Positions 53,174 through 62,214 of a DNA stretch of 64,000 nt are shown here, in pieces (the first letter of the stretch is position 1; every line of letters starts with the position of its first letter). Source of the DNA: Maribacter sp. MJ134. GTDB taxonomy: Bacteria > Bacteroidota > Bacteroidia > Flavobacteriales > Flavobacteriaceae. The notes under the pieces were generated by a model. It was not told where the DNA came from, made no database searches, and saw nothing but the letters and a program-made list of their open reading frames with translations. Position numbers and translations under genes: made by a program. The stretch is taken from NCBI RefSeq assembly GCF_003970695.1, contig NZ_CP034570.1:1178001-1242000 (forward strand), read 5' to 3'.

Positions 53174-53590
53174 ATGACCGTAAACTTGATAAGAATGTTA
53201 AGTGATTTTGGATTGGTAGTACTCATTTGGATGGTACAACTCATCATTTATCCAAGCTTTGCACGTTACACACATGAAAACTTGCTTTCTTGGCACAGGA
53301 TATACACCAAAAGATTAGCAAGTATTGTCATACCCTTAATGTTCACCCAAGCATTTGTGGTAGCTTATCAACTATATAAAACTCAAGAATTTTTTACCTA
53401 TTGTAGTGCAGTTCTAGTGGTATTGGTCTGGTTATCGACCTTCACGCAATTCGTACCACTGCACAACAATATTTCAAAAGGTGAAAAAGTAGCGGATTCC
53501 GTCGAAAAACTGATACAACGTAACTGGATTAGAACTGCCCTATGGACATTGCTATTTATGCTCTCTCTTTGGAATAATATTCTTAAATAA
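53174..53590 (+). CDS. Small integral membrane protein of unknown function
   Basis: 138 residues with four predicted helices. LIIYPSFARYTHENLLSWHRIYTKR, an amphipathic stretch with several aromatics, lies between the first two, followed by FTQFVPLHNNISKGE. Last of three overlapping or nearly adjacent membrane-protein genes. I know no function. Confidence 0.65.
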   Translation: MTVNLIRMLSDFGLVVLIWMVQLIIYPSFARYTHENLLSWHRIYTKRLASIVIPLMFTQAFVVAYQLYKTQEFFTYCSAVLVVLVWLSTFTQFVPLHNNISKGEKVADSVEKLIQRNWIRTALWTLLFMLSLWNNILK

Positions 53591-53591
53591 T

Positions 53592-54899
53592 TTAGAGTCT
53601 CGTAATTTTAGCACCAATAGCACGCAAACGTTCGTCTATATTTTCATAACCTCGGTCTATTTGCTCAATATTATGGATGGTAGAAGTGCCTTTTGCGGAA
53701 AGTGCAGCTATCAATAATGATACTCCTGCCCTTATGTCCGGCGAAGTCATGGTCGTCGCCTTTAGACTAGATTTAAAATCATGTCCCATGACCGCAGCTC
53801 TATGCGGATCACAAAGAATAATCTTAGCACCCATGTCCAACAATTTATCCACAAAGAACAATCGGCTCTCGAACATTTTTTGATGTATGACCACTTCTCC
53901 CCTAGCCTGCGTGGACATTACGAGAATAATACTTAATAAATCTGGCGTTAATCCAGGCCAAGGTGCATCTGCGATAGTTAAGATAGAACCATCTATATAG
54001 TTTTGTATCTCATATCCGTCTTTATGCTCGGGAATATAAATATCATCACCTTTTCGTTCTAGCTGAATTCCCAGCTTTTTAAAAACCGTGGGTATTTGTC
54101 CCAAATCGTCCCAGCTTACATTTTTGATGGTAAGTTCGCTCTTTGTCATTGCAGCAAGACCTATCCAGCTACCAATTTCAATCATGTCGGGAAGCATCGT
54201 GTGTTCCGTACCACCTAATTCTTTAACACCATCTATCACCAAAAGATTGGAGCCAACACCGGAAATTTTAGCTCCCATACGGTTCAGCATCTTACAGAGC
54301 TGCTGTAAGTAGGGCTCACAGGCCGCATTATAAATAGTCGTCTGCCCTTCCGCCAGTACGGCCGCCATAACAATATTAGCGGTCCCGGTTACCGAAGCCT
54401 CATCTAAAAGCATGTAAGTTCCTTTTAGTTTTTTAGCTTCCACTCCGTAGAAATATTCTTCACGATTGTACCTGAATTTAGCGCCTAGTTTGATAAAACC
54501 TTCAAAGTGGGTATCTAGCCTGCGCCTACCAATTTTGTCTCCACCGGGCTTCGGAATGTATCCCTTACCAAATCTTGCCAATAAAGGCCCAACCAACATT
54601 ATAGAACCTCTAAGTCCTCTTCCGTCTTTCTTAAACTGATCGGATTGCAGATAATCTAAGTTGATGTCGTCCGCTTTAAACGTATAAGAACCTTTGCCTT
54701 TTTTCTGAATCTTAACGCCCAAATCCTCTAAAAGGGCAATAAGCTTGTTCACATCTACGATATCCGGTATGTTATGTATGTATACCTTTTCCGGAGTAAG
54801 AAGTACTGCACAAAGGATTTGTAAAGCTTCGTTTTTGGCCCCTTGAGGCGTTATTTCACCTGAAAGTTGGTGACCACCTTCTATTCTGAATGTTCCCAT
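53592..54899 (-). CDS. murA: UDP-N-acetylglucosamine 1-carboxyvinyltransferase
   Basis: 435 residues. MurA transfers enolpyruvate from PEP to UDP-GlcNAc, the first committed step of peptidoglycan synthesis, in the cytosol. The N-terminal GAKNEALQ and the ENIDERLRAIGA tail are typical. The loop that holds the catalytic Cys in most bacteria (PGGCAIG) reads PGGDKIG, with Asp121. Asp at this site is known in naturally fosfomycin-resistant MurA enzymes. In an operon with the DUF4290 gene, 16 bases upstream. Confidence 0.95.
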   Translation of the reverse strand: MGTFRIEGGHQLSGEITPQGAKNEALQILCAVLLTPEKVYIHNIPDIVDVNKLIALLEDLGVKIQKKGKGSYTFKADDINLDYLQSDQFKKDGRGLRGSIMLVGPLLARFGKGYIPKPGGDKIGRRRLDTHFEGFIKLGAKFRYNREEYFYGVEAKKLKGTYMLLDEASVTGTANIVMAAVLAEGQTTIYNAACEPYLQQLCKMLNRMGAKISGVGSNLLVIDGVKELGGTEHTMLPDMIEIGSWIGLAAMTKSELTIKNVSWDDLGQIPTVFKKLGIQLERKGDDIYIPEHKDGYEIQNYIDGSILTIADAPWPGLTPDLLSIILVMSTQARGEVVIHQKMFESRLFFVDKLLDMGAKIILCDPHRAAVMGHDFKSSLKATTMTSPDIRAGVSLLIAALSAKGTSTIHNIEQIDRGYENIDERLRAIGAKITRL

Positions 54900-54915
54900 C
54901 TATATTAGAAGAGAT

Positions 54916-55569
54916 TTAGTAGCGTTTTTTACCGCGATTATTATTTCTTTGATTTTTCTTATTGGAGCTAGACCTTGGATTTTTGGCTACTCTATTTTTT
55001 AGGAACTGTCCACTATCGGTAAGGCTTTCACCATCGGCAGCCAAATCAATTTGGCCATCGCTAAGTTCAAAAAGATGTTTAAAAATGGTAGAATCATCGA
55101 CCACGTCCTTGTTCCAGTTCAGGTAGCACTTTTTCATGTGATTGGCAATCGTATATTCCAATCCTGAACGCTTATCGCCTTTTTCCCAACTCACTGCAAC
55201 ATCAATCATTCTTTTGATGTTATTCCCGTAAAAACGATATTTCGGAAAATTTTGAGGATACTCCAAAGGCTCTGGCCTTTGACGTAATACTTCCTTAGAG
55301 GTTATAGGAAAAGGAGACTCTACATCCAATTTAAAATCGGACATAATAAATAACTGATCCCACAATTTGTGTTGAAAATCTGGAACATCCCTTAGATGGG
55401 GTTGTAGGTTTCCCATTACACTGATAATGGATTGAGCAATCTTGTTTCTTTCTACAGGGTCGGCTATTGAGACCGCATGGTCTACCATCTTTTGAAAATG
55501 ACGACCGTATTCCGGAATAATCAAATGTGGACGCTCCGTATTATATTCTAGGTGTTCTACTAAATCCAA
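54916..55569 (-). CDS. DUF4290 family protein
   Basis: 217 residues. HLEYNTERPHLIIPEYGRH near the N-terminus and LRDVPDFQHKLWDQLFIMS are the family hallmarks. The C-terminus is basic and low in complexity (KNPRSSSNKKNQRNNNRG), suggesting RNA or nucleic-acid contact, though nothing is established. It starts at TTG, since no ATG is available ahead of the conserved N-terminus. Upstream of murA in the same operon. Confidence 0.85.
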   Translation of the reverse strand: MDLVEHLEYNTERPHLIIPEYGRHFQKMVDHAVSIADPVERNKIAQSIISVMGNLQPHLRDVPDFQHKLWDQLFIMSDFKLDVESPFPITSKEVLRQRPEPLEYPQNFPKYRFYGNNIKRMIDVAVSWEKGDKRSGLEYTIANHMKKCYLNWNKDVVDDSTIFKHLFELSDGQIDLAADGESLTDSGQFLKNRVAKNPRSSSNKKNQRNNNRGKKRY

Positions 55570-55653
55570 ATTGGGAATTTTTACTTTAAAATTGTTTGAA
55601 GAAATATTCTAATAACGTACGCAAATTAAGAAAATTATAGCTGAAATACTATT

Positions 55654-55941
55654 TTACAAGGAGATTACCCCCTCTATTGCGCCTACTTCCTTATATTTTT
55701 GGATTACTTGATCAGGGTTTTCAAGATTTACCGTAATGGATACACTCGTGTATTTCCCTTTTTTTGATTTTTTAGATTCGATAACCGCTCCCGTATTATC
55801 AAAAATTTTGTGTATTTGTTTGATTTTATCTTCATCAGAAGCAACAATGAACTTGTAGAGATAGTTAGAAGGCCACGAACTACTGTCTAATAACTGCTCC
55901 TTTAAACGTGTATAAAATTCCTCTGTATTCTTATCGGCCAT
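55654..55941 (-). CDS. DUF493 family protein (YbeD-like)
   Basis: 95 residues with an ACT-like alpha/beta fold: SSWPSNYLYKFIV at the N-terminus and YTSVSITVNLENPDQVIQKYKEV at the C-terminus. The family sits widely in bacteria with unclear function. 84 bases separate it from the DUF4290 gene. Divergent from the AAA ATPase. Confidence 0.85.
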   Translation of the reverse strand: MADKNTEEFYTRLKEQLLDSSSWPSNYLYKFIVASDEDKIKQIHKIFDNTGAVIESKKSKKGKYTSVSITVNLENPDQVIQKYKEVGAIEGVISL

Positions 55942-56005
55942 TATATCAATTTTAAGTGCAAAGATAAGAGGAATCCACTAGTTTTTAAATGCTATAGGGT
56001 TTGTC

Positions 56006-56013
56006 TATTTTTG
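56006..56013 (+). promoter_or_regulatory. Candidate -7 element for the AAA ATPase-recQ operon
   Basis: TATTTTTG matches TAnnTTTG, 18 bases before the TTG start at 56032. No clear -33 element at normal spacing. Confidence 0.4.
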
Positions 56014-56031
56014 TAGCTATAAATAAAGAAT

Positions 56032-56592
56032 TTGGAGCAAAAGAGAATCGTAATAACGGGTGGTCCTGGAACGGGAAAAACCGTAATCATAAATGCCCTT
56101 GAATCTTCTGGACATTATTGTTTTCATGAAATCATACGTAGTATGACGCTTGAAGCTAAAAAAGATTTTAATCTAGATACACCGGGCACCAACCCAATTG
56201 CTTTTGTAGATGATTCAAAATCATTCAATTTTAATCTTCTCCATGGAAGGCTAAATCAATATAATAAGGCTAAAGAACTAGATAGAGAACTAGTTTTTTA
56301 CGATAGAGGAATGCCGGATGTGCTAGCTTATATGGATTATTTTGACCAGTCTTATGAACAAGATTTTACTCAGATATGTCAGCAGAACAGGTACGACCAA
56401 ATCTTTATCTTACCACCGTGGCGAGAAATATACATTCAAGACAATGAGCGGTTAGAGAATTATGCACAGGCTACCGAAATACACCATCACCTTGAGAAAA
56501 CATACACGGCCTTAGGGTATGATATTATTGAAGTCCCCTTTGCCAGTATAGCCGAAAGGATGAATTTTATTCTCCATAACATCCAAAAATAG
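56032..56592 (+). CDS. Small AAA_28-type P-loop ATPase/kinase-like protein
   Basis: 186 residues. Walker A is GGPGTGKT (about 10-17); a Walker B-like LVFYDRGMPD lies at about 88-97. The fold is that of nucleotide-kinase-like ATPases (AAA_28/NadR-like). The target is unknown. It starts at TTG, since the Walker A begins 8 residues later and no ATG precedes it. recQ starts 3 bases after its stop. Confidence 0.83.
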   Translation: MEQKRIVITGGPGTGKTVIINALESSGHYCFHEIIRSMTLEAKKDFNLDTPGTNPIAFVDDSKSFNFNLLHGRLNQYNKAKELDRELVFYDRGMPDVLAYMDYFDQSYEQDFTQICQQNRYDQIFILPPWREIYIQDNERLENYAQATEIHHHLEKTYTALGYDIIEVPFASIAERMNFILHNIQK

Positions 56593-56595
56593 ATC

Positions 56596-58488
56596 ATGGA
56601 CAACAGCCCAGAAGCAGTTCTTGAGAAATATTGGGGTTTTAAACAGTTCAAGGGTTCGCAAAAAACACTTATAAATGCGGCCTTGAATGGTGAAGACGTT
56701 CTAGGGCTCTTACCCACTGGAGGTGGGAAATCTATCTGTTTTCAGGTTCCTGCAATGATGAGAGAAGGTATATGCATTGTTATTTCCCCTCTAATTGCTT
56801 TAATTCAAAATCAGGTAGAAGGACTCAAAAATTTAGGAATAAAGGCCATTGGATTAACCGGAGGGCTACGTAAAGAGGAAGTAGGAGTATTATTGGATAA
56901 TTGTAGATACGGAAATTACAAGTTCCTTTATCTATCGCCAGAACGCCTCTCGCAAGAACGTGTACAACAACGTATTGCCCAGATGACAGTAAATCTACTC
57001 GTTGTAGATGAGGCCCATTGTATATCTCAATGGGGTCACGATTTTAGACCAGCTTACTTAACATGTAATACTTTGCGAACCCTACAGCCTACGGTTCCGA
57101 TGATGGCGCTAACAGCAACAGCCACTTCTAGGGTAGCCAAGGATATTATCGAAAAGCTTGAATTGATTAATCCTTTGATACAGAAAGACTCTTTTTCAAG
57201 AAAGAATATCGCTTTCAAAGTTATTTTAGAAGAAGATAAAAAGTATAGGTTGAGACAATATTGTGCTGCGATTAAAAGCAGTGGTATAGTCTATGTAAGA
57301 ACTAGAAGACTGGCGGAAGAGATTTCCGGACATCTTGCTGAACATAAAATCTCAGCAACTTTTTATCATGGAGGTATTCCTCAAAAAGAGAAGAAAGAGA
57401 AGCTAGAAAAATGGGTGAAAAATGAGGTGAAAATCATGGTGGCCACCAATGCTTTTGGAATGGGAATAGACAAACCGGACGTTTCATTAGTATTGCATTA
57501 TCAAATACCGGATTGTATAGAGAATTATTTCCAAGAAGCTGGTAGAGCAGGCAGAAACGGCGACAGTGCCAATGCTATTTTAATTACGAATGACAATGAT
57601 AAGGAACAGGTGAAAAATCAGTTTTTAAGTACACTTCCAGACGTTGCTTTTGTAAAGTTGGTGTACAAGAAACTTAGCAACTATTTTCAAATTGCTTATG
57701 GAGAACTCAATACTGAAACCCACCAACTAAATTTTAATGATTTCTGCGCTATCTACAAACTTAATACCTTACTCGCCTACAATGCTCTTAATATTCTTGA
57801 CAGAAACTCTGTTATCTCTTTGACAACGGCATTTTCAAGAAAATCTACTATTCAATTTATAGTGGACAAGGATACACTTTTTGATTATTTAAAAAAGAAT
57901 ACGTCCATCTCAGAAATTATAAGAACCATTTTAAGGACCTATGGAGGTATTTTTGAGCACGAAATAAGTGTAAATACAATATTACTATCAAAAAAACTAC
58001 AGGTCAGCGAGCAGAAAGTATTACGTGTTCTAGAAAGAATTTCAGAAGACGGACTCATCTCATATAAGGGAAAACACAATGACCTGGAGATTTCTTTTTT
58101 AGTGCCACGAGAAGATGACCTAACTATAAATAAATTTGCGGGAAGTTTAAAAGAACAGAATGCCCTTAAAACCTATCATGTACACCAGATGTTGACTTAC
58201 ATTGACAATAGAAGGACTTGTAGAAGTATACAGTTACTACAATACTTTGGGGAAAAAACAACGCATCCCTGCGGACTATGCGATGTTTGTTTAGGAGATG
58301 AAAACGGACAGGATTTATCAAAGCGCGTGCAAAAGGACATTCTAACTATCTTGAACTCGAACCCCGCATCATCTAGGACTATGCAAACATCATTAAATGT
58401 AGAGTCAGAAATTATCTTAGCTGTACTAAAAGAATTACTGGAAGATGGAAAAATTAAACTGAATTCAAAAAATCAATATACGGTTTAA
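56596..58488 (+). CDS. recQ: RecQ-family ATP-dependent DNA helicase
   Basis: 630 residues. Helicase motif I is TGGGKS (41-46), the DEAH box is 138-141 followed by CISQWGHDFRP, and motif VI is QEAGRAGR. The zinc-binding RecQ-Ct is visible at CRSIQLLQYFGE and CGLCDVC, followed by a winged-helix part. I see no HRDC domain, so it is a short RecQ; E. coli RecQ is about 610 residues with HRDC. It unwinds 3'-5' in recombination and fork repair. Confidence 0.93.
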   Translation: MDNSPEAVLEKYWGFKQFKGSQKTLINAALNGEDVLGLLPTGGGKSICFQVPAMMREGICIVISPLIALIQNQVEGLKNLGIKAIGLTGGLRKEEVGVLLDNCRYGNYKFLYLSPERLSQERVQQRIAQMTVNLLVVDEAHCISQWGHDFRPAYLTCNTLRTLQPTVPMMALTATATSRVAKDIIEKLELINPLIQKDSFSRKNIAFKVILEEDKKYRLRQYCAAIKSSGIVYVRTRRLAEEISGHLAEHKISATFYHGGIPQKEKKEKLEKWVKNEVKIMVATNAFGMGIDKPDVSLVLHYQIPDCIENYFQEAGRAGRNGDSANAILITNDNDKEQVKNQFLSTLPDVAFVKLVYKKLSNYFQIAYGELNTETHQLNFNDFCAIYKLNTLLAYNALNILDRNSVISLTTAFSRKSTIQFIVDKDTLFDYLKKNTSISEIIRTILRTYGGIFEHEISVNTILLSKKLQVSEQKVLRVLERISEDGLISYKGKHNDLEISFLVPREDDLTINKFAGSLKEQNALKTYHVHQMLTYIDNRRTCRSIQLLQYFGEKTTHPCGLCDVCLGDENGQDLSKRVQKDILTILNSNPASSRTMQTSLNVESEIILAVLKELLEDGKIKLNSKNQYTV

Positions 58489-58548
58489 AAGTTTGTAAAT
58501 CCTTCATGGGAACAATACTCTAGGCAAATCGGATACTTAAAAAATAAT

Positions 58549-59496
58549 ATGAAAGAATTAAGAATAATTTTTATGGGAACACCGGATTTCGCTGTCGGTG
58601 TACTTGATTCCCTAGTTAGGCAACAATGTAATATCGTTGGGGTTATAACCGCGCCTGATCGCCCGGCTGGAAGAGGAAGAAAGTTAAATGAGTCTGCCGT
58701 TAAAAAGTATGCGATAGAAAAAGGATTAACCATTTTACAGCCCACCAATCTTAAAGATGATACCTTTTTAAGGAACTTGGAAGATTTAAAGGCTAACCTT
58801 CAAATTGTAGTAGCCTTTAGAATGTTACCAAAGAAAGTATGGGCAATGCCCGAATATGGGACCTTTAATTTACATGCTTCTCTTTTACCGCAATATAGAG
58901 GTGCTGCACCTATAAATTGGGCTATAATGAATGGAGAGACAAAAACTGGGGTCACTACATTCTTTATTGATGAAAAAATAGATACGGGAGCGATTATTCT
59001 TCAGGAAGAAGCGCCTATCTATATAGAAGATAACGCAGAAGCCTTACATGATAGACTTATGACCTTAGGTGCACAACTAGTATTAAAAACTGTTGAAAGA
59101 ATTAAAGCAGGTAATTTTAAGACCACCATACAGAAAGATATGCCAGACCTAAAACTGGCGCACAAATTACAAAGAGAAACTTGTGAAGTAGATTGGGAGC
59201 GCCCTGCCAAGAAAGTGTATGATTTCATTAGAGGTCTTAGCCCATACCCTAGTGCTTGGAGCACTCTGTACAATGAAAAGGAAGAAATACTTACTAAAAT
59301 TTTTAAGACTGAACTACAATTAGAGCAACATAATCTAAAACCTGGAACCATACTTTCCAGTAAAAAGGAGATGAAAGTAGCGGTTAAGGATGGTTATATT
59401 AACCTATTAGAAATACAATTGCAGGGTAAAAAAAGAATGGCAGTACAGGATGTTCTCAATGGACTACAAATTGCCCAAAATGCGCATTTCGGCTGA
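58549..59496 (+). CDS. fmt: Methionyl-tRNA formyltransferase
   Basis: 315 residues. It formylates initiator Met-tRNA. The formyl-THF-binding motif SLLPQYRGAAP is at 111-121, with the catalytic Asn107 and His109 before it. An N-terminal GTPDFAV and the C-terminal OB-type domain complete the family pattern. It starts 60 bases after recQ on the same strand, perhaps in the same transcript. Confidence 0.96.
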   Translation: MKELRIIFMGTPDFAVGVLDSLVRQQCNIVGVITAPDRPAGRGRKLNESAVKKYAIEKGLTILQPTNLKDDTFLRNLEDLKANLQIVVAFRMLPKKVWAMPEYGTFNLHASLLPQYRGAAPINWAIMNGETKTGVTTFFIDEKIDTGAIILQEEAPIYIEDNAEALHDRLMTLGAQLVLKTVERIKAGNFKTTIQKDMPDLKLAHKLQRETCEVDWERPAKKVYDFIRGLSPYPSAWSTLYNEKEEILTKIFKTELQLEQHNLKPGTILSSKKEMKVAVKDGYINLLEIQLQGKKRMAVQDVLNGLQIAQNAHFG

Positions 59497-59597
59497 AGCC
59501 CCGTGTTCATTGGGCTGCGAGAAACGTAAAAAACGCCCTACTTTATCAACAAACGGCCTGAGTTATCAACAAAACAAGGGATTTCCCTGTGTTTTAC

Positions 59598-59627
59598 TTG
59601 TGTTCGTCGTAAATCCATATAAATTTG
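59598..59627 (+). promoter_or_regulatory. Strong promoter of the HU gene
   Basis: TTG (59598-59600), a 19-base spacer and TAAATTTG (59620-59627) match the Bacteroidota consensus closely. The leader to ATG 59674 would be about 40 bases. Confidence 0.8.
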
Positions 59628-59673
59628 TCTAAGGTTTAAAATTATTTTTAACAACAATTAATTTAATCACATT

Positions 59674-59946
59674 ATGAACAAAACAGAATTGATCGATGCA
59701 ATGGCAGCTGACGCTGGCATCACAAAAGCAGCGGCTAAAAAGTCATTAGAGTCTTTCTTAGGAAATGTTGAAGGTTCTTTGAAAAAAGGAAACAGAGTTT
59801 CTTTGGTAGGTTTCGGATCTTGGTCCGTATCTAGAAGAAATGCAAGAGAAGGTAGAAACCCATCTACTGGTAAAACTATCCAAATTGCAGCTAAAAATGT
59901 TGTTAAGTTTAAAGCAGGAGCTGATTTAGGCAACGCTGTAAACTAG
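59674..59946 (+). CDS. HU-family DNA-binding protein
   Basis: 90 residues, the normal HU size. MNKTELIDAMA starts the helical dimer body; GFGSWSVSRRNAREGRNPSTG holds the DNA-binding arm with the intercalating Pro. A nucleoid protein, expected to be abundant, in line with its good promoter and terminator. Monocistronic. Confidence 0.96.
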   Translation: MNKTELIDAMAADAGITKAAAKKSLESFLGNVEGSLKKGNRVSLVGFGSWSVSRRNAREGRNPSTGKTIQIAAKNVVKFKAGADLGNAVN

Positions 59947-59970
59947 TCTATAAGTATATCTTATTTAATT

Positions 59971-59998
59971 AAAAGCGCTTTTTTAAAGCGCTTTTTTT
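59971..59998 (+). terminator. Rho-independent terminator of the HU gene
   Basis: An 11-bp stem, AAAAGCGCTTT with AAAGCGCTTTT, a 3-base loop, then further Ts. Confidence 0.92.
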
Positions 59999-60058
59999 AT
60001 GGTCGTATTTTTAATTTGATAGGAATTATCTTATTTTAGATTAAGCGACAGGAATACT

Positions 60059-60619
60059 ATGGTCTACTTAAAACCAAAAAAAGGAAAACTTTTAATTGCA
60101 GAACCCTCGTTGACGGGAGACGTTTCTTTCAATAGATCAGTTGTGCTTTTGGCGGAACATAATGAGGAAGGTTCGGTAGGATTTATCCTAAATAAGCCAC
60201 TAGAGTATCAGATCAGTGACCTGGTAACCGAGATATTGATTCCTTTTCAAGTATACAACGGTGGTCCGGTAGAACAAGACAATCTTTACTTTATACACAA
60301 AGTACCCCACCTTATCGATAATAGTGTTGAAATTGCTGACGGGATTTATTGGGGCGGAGATTTTGAAAAGACCGTAACGCTTATTAACGAAAAAGTCATT
60401 TCTGAAGATGATATTCGGTTCTTTTTGGGCTATTCCGGATGGTCCTCCCTACAACTGGACGAAGAGCTTTCCTCAAAATCATGGATTGTTGTTCAAAATG
60501 AACATGAAAGCCAAATCATTAAAAAGTCGTCTAACGCTTTCTGGAAAGAGAAAATGCTAGAACTTGGCGGTGACTACGTTATCTGGTCTAATGCGCCTGA
60601 AAATCCGAGTTTAAACTAA
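60059..60619 (+). CDS. yqgE: YqgE/AlgH family protein
   Basis: 186 residues. GKLLIAEPSLTGDVSFNRSVVLL and VGFILNKPL (about 40-48) are the DUF179 signatures; GGPVEQDNLYFIH and FFLGYSGWS follow. The family has no clear biochemical role (AlgH was tied to alginate gene expression). Convergent with the class IV aminotransferase, 1 base apart. Confidence 0.93.
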   Translation: MVYLKPKKGKLLIAEPSLTGDVSFNRSVVLLAEHNEEGSVGFILNKPLEYQISDLVTEILIPFQVYNGGPVEQDNLYFIHKVPHLIDNSVEIADGIYWGGDFEKTVTLINEKVISEDDIRFFLGYSGWSSLQLDEELSSKSWIVVQNEHESQIIKKSSNAFWKEKMLELGGDYVIWSNAPENPSLN

Positions 60620-60620
60620 A

Positions 60621-61466
60621 TTACACTTGCAAACGAACTGCGGCATTTAGCTTTCCAAGTAACTCCAAACTTGTTTTAGTACTGTACAATTTTTTTCTGT
60701 ATTTCTTAATAGGAACTATCCCCATAATGCTATTGGTGATAAACAATTCGTCCGCCTTTTGAAGCTCAAAAGGAGAAATACTCTCTTCAACTATTTGAAA
60801 AGCATCCAATTTAGATAGTATAGCAATGAGCTTTTTACGTAATACCCCGTTCAAACAACCATCATTTAAGGGTGGAGTTTTGATTTTGGTGCCAGAAACA
60901 AGAAATAGGTTGCCGTTTAATGCCTCTACCACTTGTTTCTGATTGTTTAATAACAGGCAATTATCATATCCGTTTTCTTTGGCGAATACACTACCCACAA
61001 CATGTAAGACCTTATTATTGGTCTTTAGATTCGATAACATATCCTTGTTTATGAAGAAGTCCTTAAAAAGTTCAACTTCATACGTTTTATCGGTTATCGT
61101 AAAGAAAACATCCTGGAGTTCTTTCGTCTCTATACAATAGGAAATTTCATTGTTATCAGGTAAATAAAGTCCCCCCTCTTTTCTAAAAACAGTTACCCTT
61201 ATCCGCTGTGCAGCGACCGAAGGATTAGCCGCTATGGTTTTTAAAATTTCAGCTTCCAAGAATTCCATGGTGAAATTCATGGGTATTTCCATACGCAATA
61301 TGCGCATAGAGGCCATTAACCTCAAATAATGCTCTTCTAAAAAATAGATATGATCATTTACAACCCGAATAGATTCAAACAAGGAGTCCCCGTATCGCAG
61401 TCCTCTGTTCTCGTGGTTAAGATAATTACTATCCTTGGCAACCAAAGAACCATTAAAATTTACCAT
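60621..61466 (-). CDS. Class IV aminotransferase-fold PLP enzyme
   Basis: About 281 residues from ATG 61466 (MVNFNGSL); an upstream start would add ten residues lacking family similarity. Fold type IV: RGLRYGDSLFESIRV (about 21-35), Lys148 as the probable PLP lysine in NLKTNNKV, and GVLRKKLI and SITNS-like FITNSIMGIVPI. The family includes branched-chain aminotransferase, D-amino-acid transaminase and aminodeoxychorismate lyase (PabC). The short length and neighbours do not decide which; PabC-like is possible. Confidence 0.85.
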   Translation of the reverse strand: MVNFNGSLVAKDSNYLNHENRGLRYGDSLFESIRVVNDHIYFLEEHYLRLMASMRILRMEIPMNFTMEFLEAEILKTIAANPSVAAQRIRVTVFRKEGGLYLPDNNEISYCIETKELQDVFFTITDKTYEVELFKDFFINKDMLSNLKTNNKVLHVVGSVFAKENGYDNCLLLNNQKQVVEALNGNLFLVSGTKIKTPPLNDGCLNGVLRKKLIAILSKLDAFQIVEESISPFELQKADELFITNSIMGIVPIKKYRKKLYSTKTSLELLGKLNAAVRLQV

Positions 61467-61518
61467 TAAAAAAGCCTTAAATAAATTAAGGCCCAAAGAT
61501 ACTGTAATTGCTATGAAA

Positions 61519-61902
61519 TTATTTTGAACCTAGCACTTGTTTTAGGTCGGAAATCTGATTTCCCCATAACATCTTAGATTCTTCTACCTCGTCCTCTTCG
61601 GCGAAGTCCGTTATAAAGAGAGAGACATCCTTAGTTATCTCATCCACTATAATTTTCATTTCAAAATAGGAGTCATCATCATTTTCATCCCAGGAAAAAC
61701 GAACAAATTCGTCAGTTTTTCTTTTCAGTAATTTCGCTTCCTCTTCTGCACCGTCCCATATAAATATAAACTTCTCTCCTCTTGAATTCACATTATCTGC
61801 AAACCATTCGGACAAACCAGATGGCGTAGCCAAATATTGATATAGCAGTTGTGGAGAGGACTGTATAACGTATTCTATCTCAAATTTTATTTTATCGTTC
61901 AT
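61519..61902 (-). CDS. START-like/SRPBCC domain protein
   Basis: 127 residues. FEIEYVIQSSPQLLYQYLATPSGLSEWFADNV at the N-terminus and WDGAEEEAKLLKR give the AHSA1/START-like fold as found in Bacteroidota. Acidic overall. Role unknown. 16 bases upstream of, and likely co-transcribed with, the class IV aminotransferase gene. Confidence 0.85.
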   Translation of the reverse strand: MNDKIKFEIEYVIQSSPQLLYQYLATPSGLSEWFADNVNSRGEKFIFIWDGAEEEAKLLKRKTDEFVRFSWDENDDDSYFEMKIIVDEITKDVSLFITDFAEEDEVEESKMLWGNQISDLKQVLGSK

Positions 61903-61984
61903 TCCAACATCTTTATAGTGCCAATATATATATTTCTAAATGATAAAAAAATAAAAGGAGCTTATAATTTTTAAGTAGCTAATG

Positions 61985-62015
61985 TTGAAGAACACGAAAT
62001 TTAACTATATATTTG
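61985..62015 (+). promoter_or_regulatory. Promoter of tRNA-Met
   Basis: TTG (61985-61987), a 20-base spacer and TATATTTG (62008-62015) match the Bacteroidota consensus. The start site would be near 62021, leaving a leader of about 65 bases before the tRNA. Confidence 0.78.
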
Positions 62016-62085
62016 CAGCCGTTTTAAAATACTGTATAGACCCAAATTAGAGTTAGGCATTACAGTTTTAAACGAATTGAATTAT

Positions 62086-62159
62086 GGCGAGGTAGCTCAG
62101 CTGGTTAGAGCGTCGGATTCATAACCCGGAGGCCGAGGGTTCAAGTCCCTCTCTCGCTA
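62086..62159 (+). tRNA. tRNA-Met (anticodon CAU)
   Basis: Acceptor GGCGAGG with TCTCGCT, D stem GCTC/GAGC, anticodon loop TTCATAA, T arm GAGGG-TTCAAGT-CCCTC, discriminator A at 62159. CCA is not encoded. The normal-looking 1-72 pair (G-U) and lack of the GGG/CCC anticodon stem suggest the elongator rather than the initiator; lysidine-modified tRNA-Ile2 also has CAU and cannot be ruled out fully. Followed by its own terminator. Confidence 0.93.
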
Positions 62160-62164
62160 CAACT

Positions 62165-62214
62165 AATCCGTTGAAATTGAATGATTTACATTCAGTATCA
62201 ACGGATTTTTTTTT
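62165..62214 (+). terminator. Terminator of tRNA-Met
   Basis: A long hairpin: AATCCGTTGA with TCAACGGATT on the outside, TGAATG with CATTCA inside, followed by nine Ts (62206-62214). Confidence 0.92.

Noticed and set aside
59450-59632. Open frame across the 3' end of fmt and the HU promoter region
   Set aside because: It overlaps fmt in another frame, has no family likeness and runs into the HU promoter.
62086-62159. A-C opposition at positions 31 and 39 of tRNA-Met
   Set aside because: I recall the same stretch (GGATTCATAACCC) in many elongator tRNA-Met genes; it does not mark a defect.
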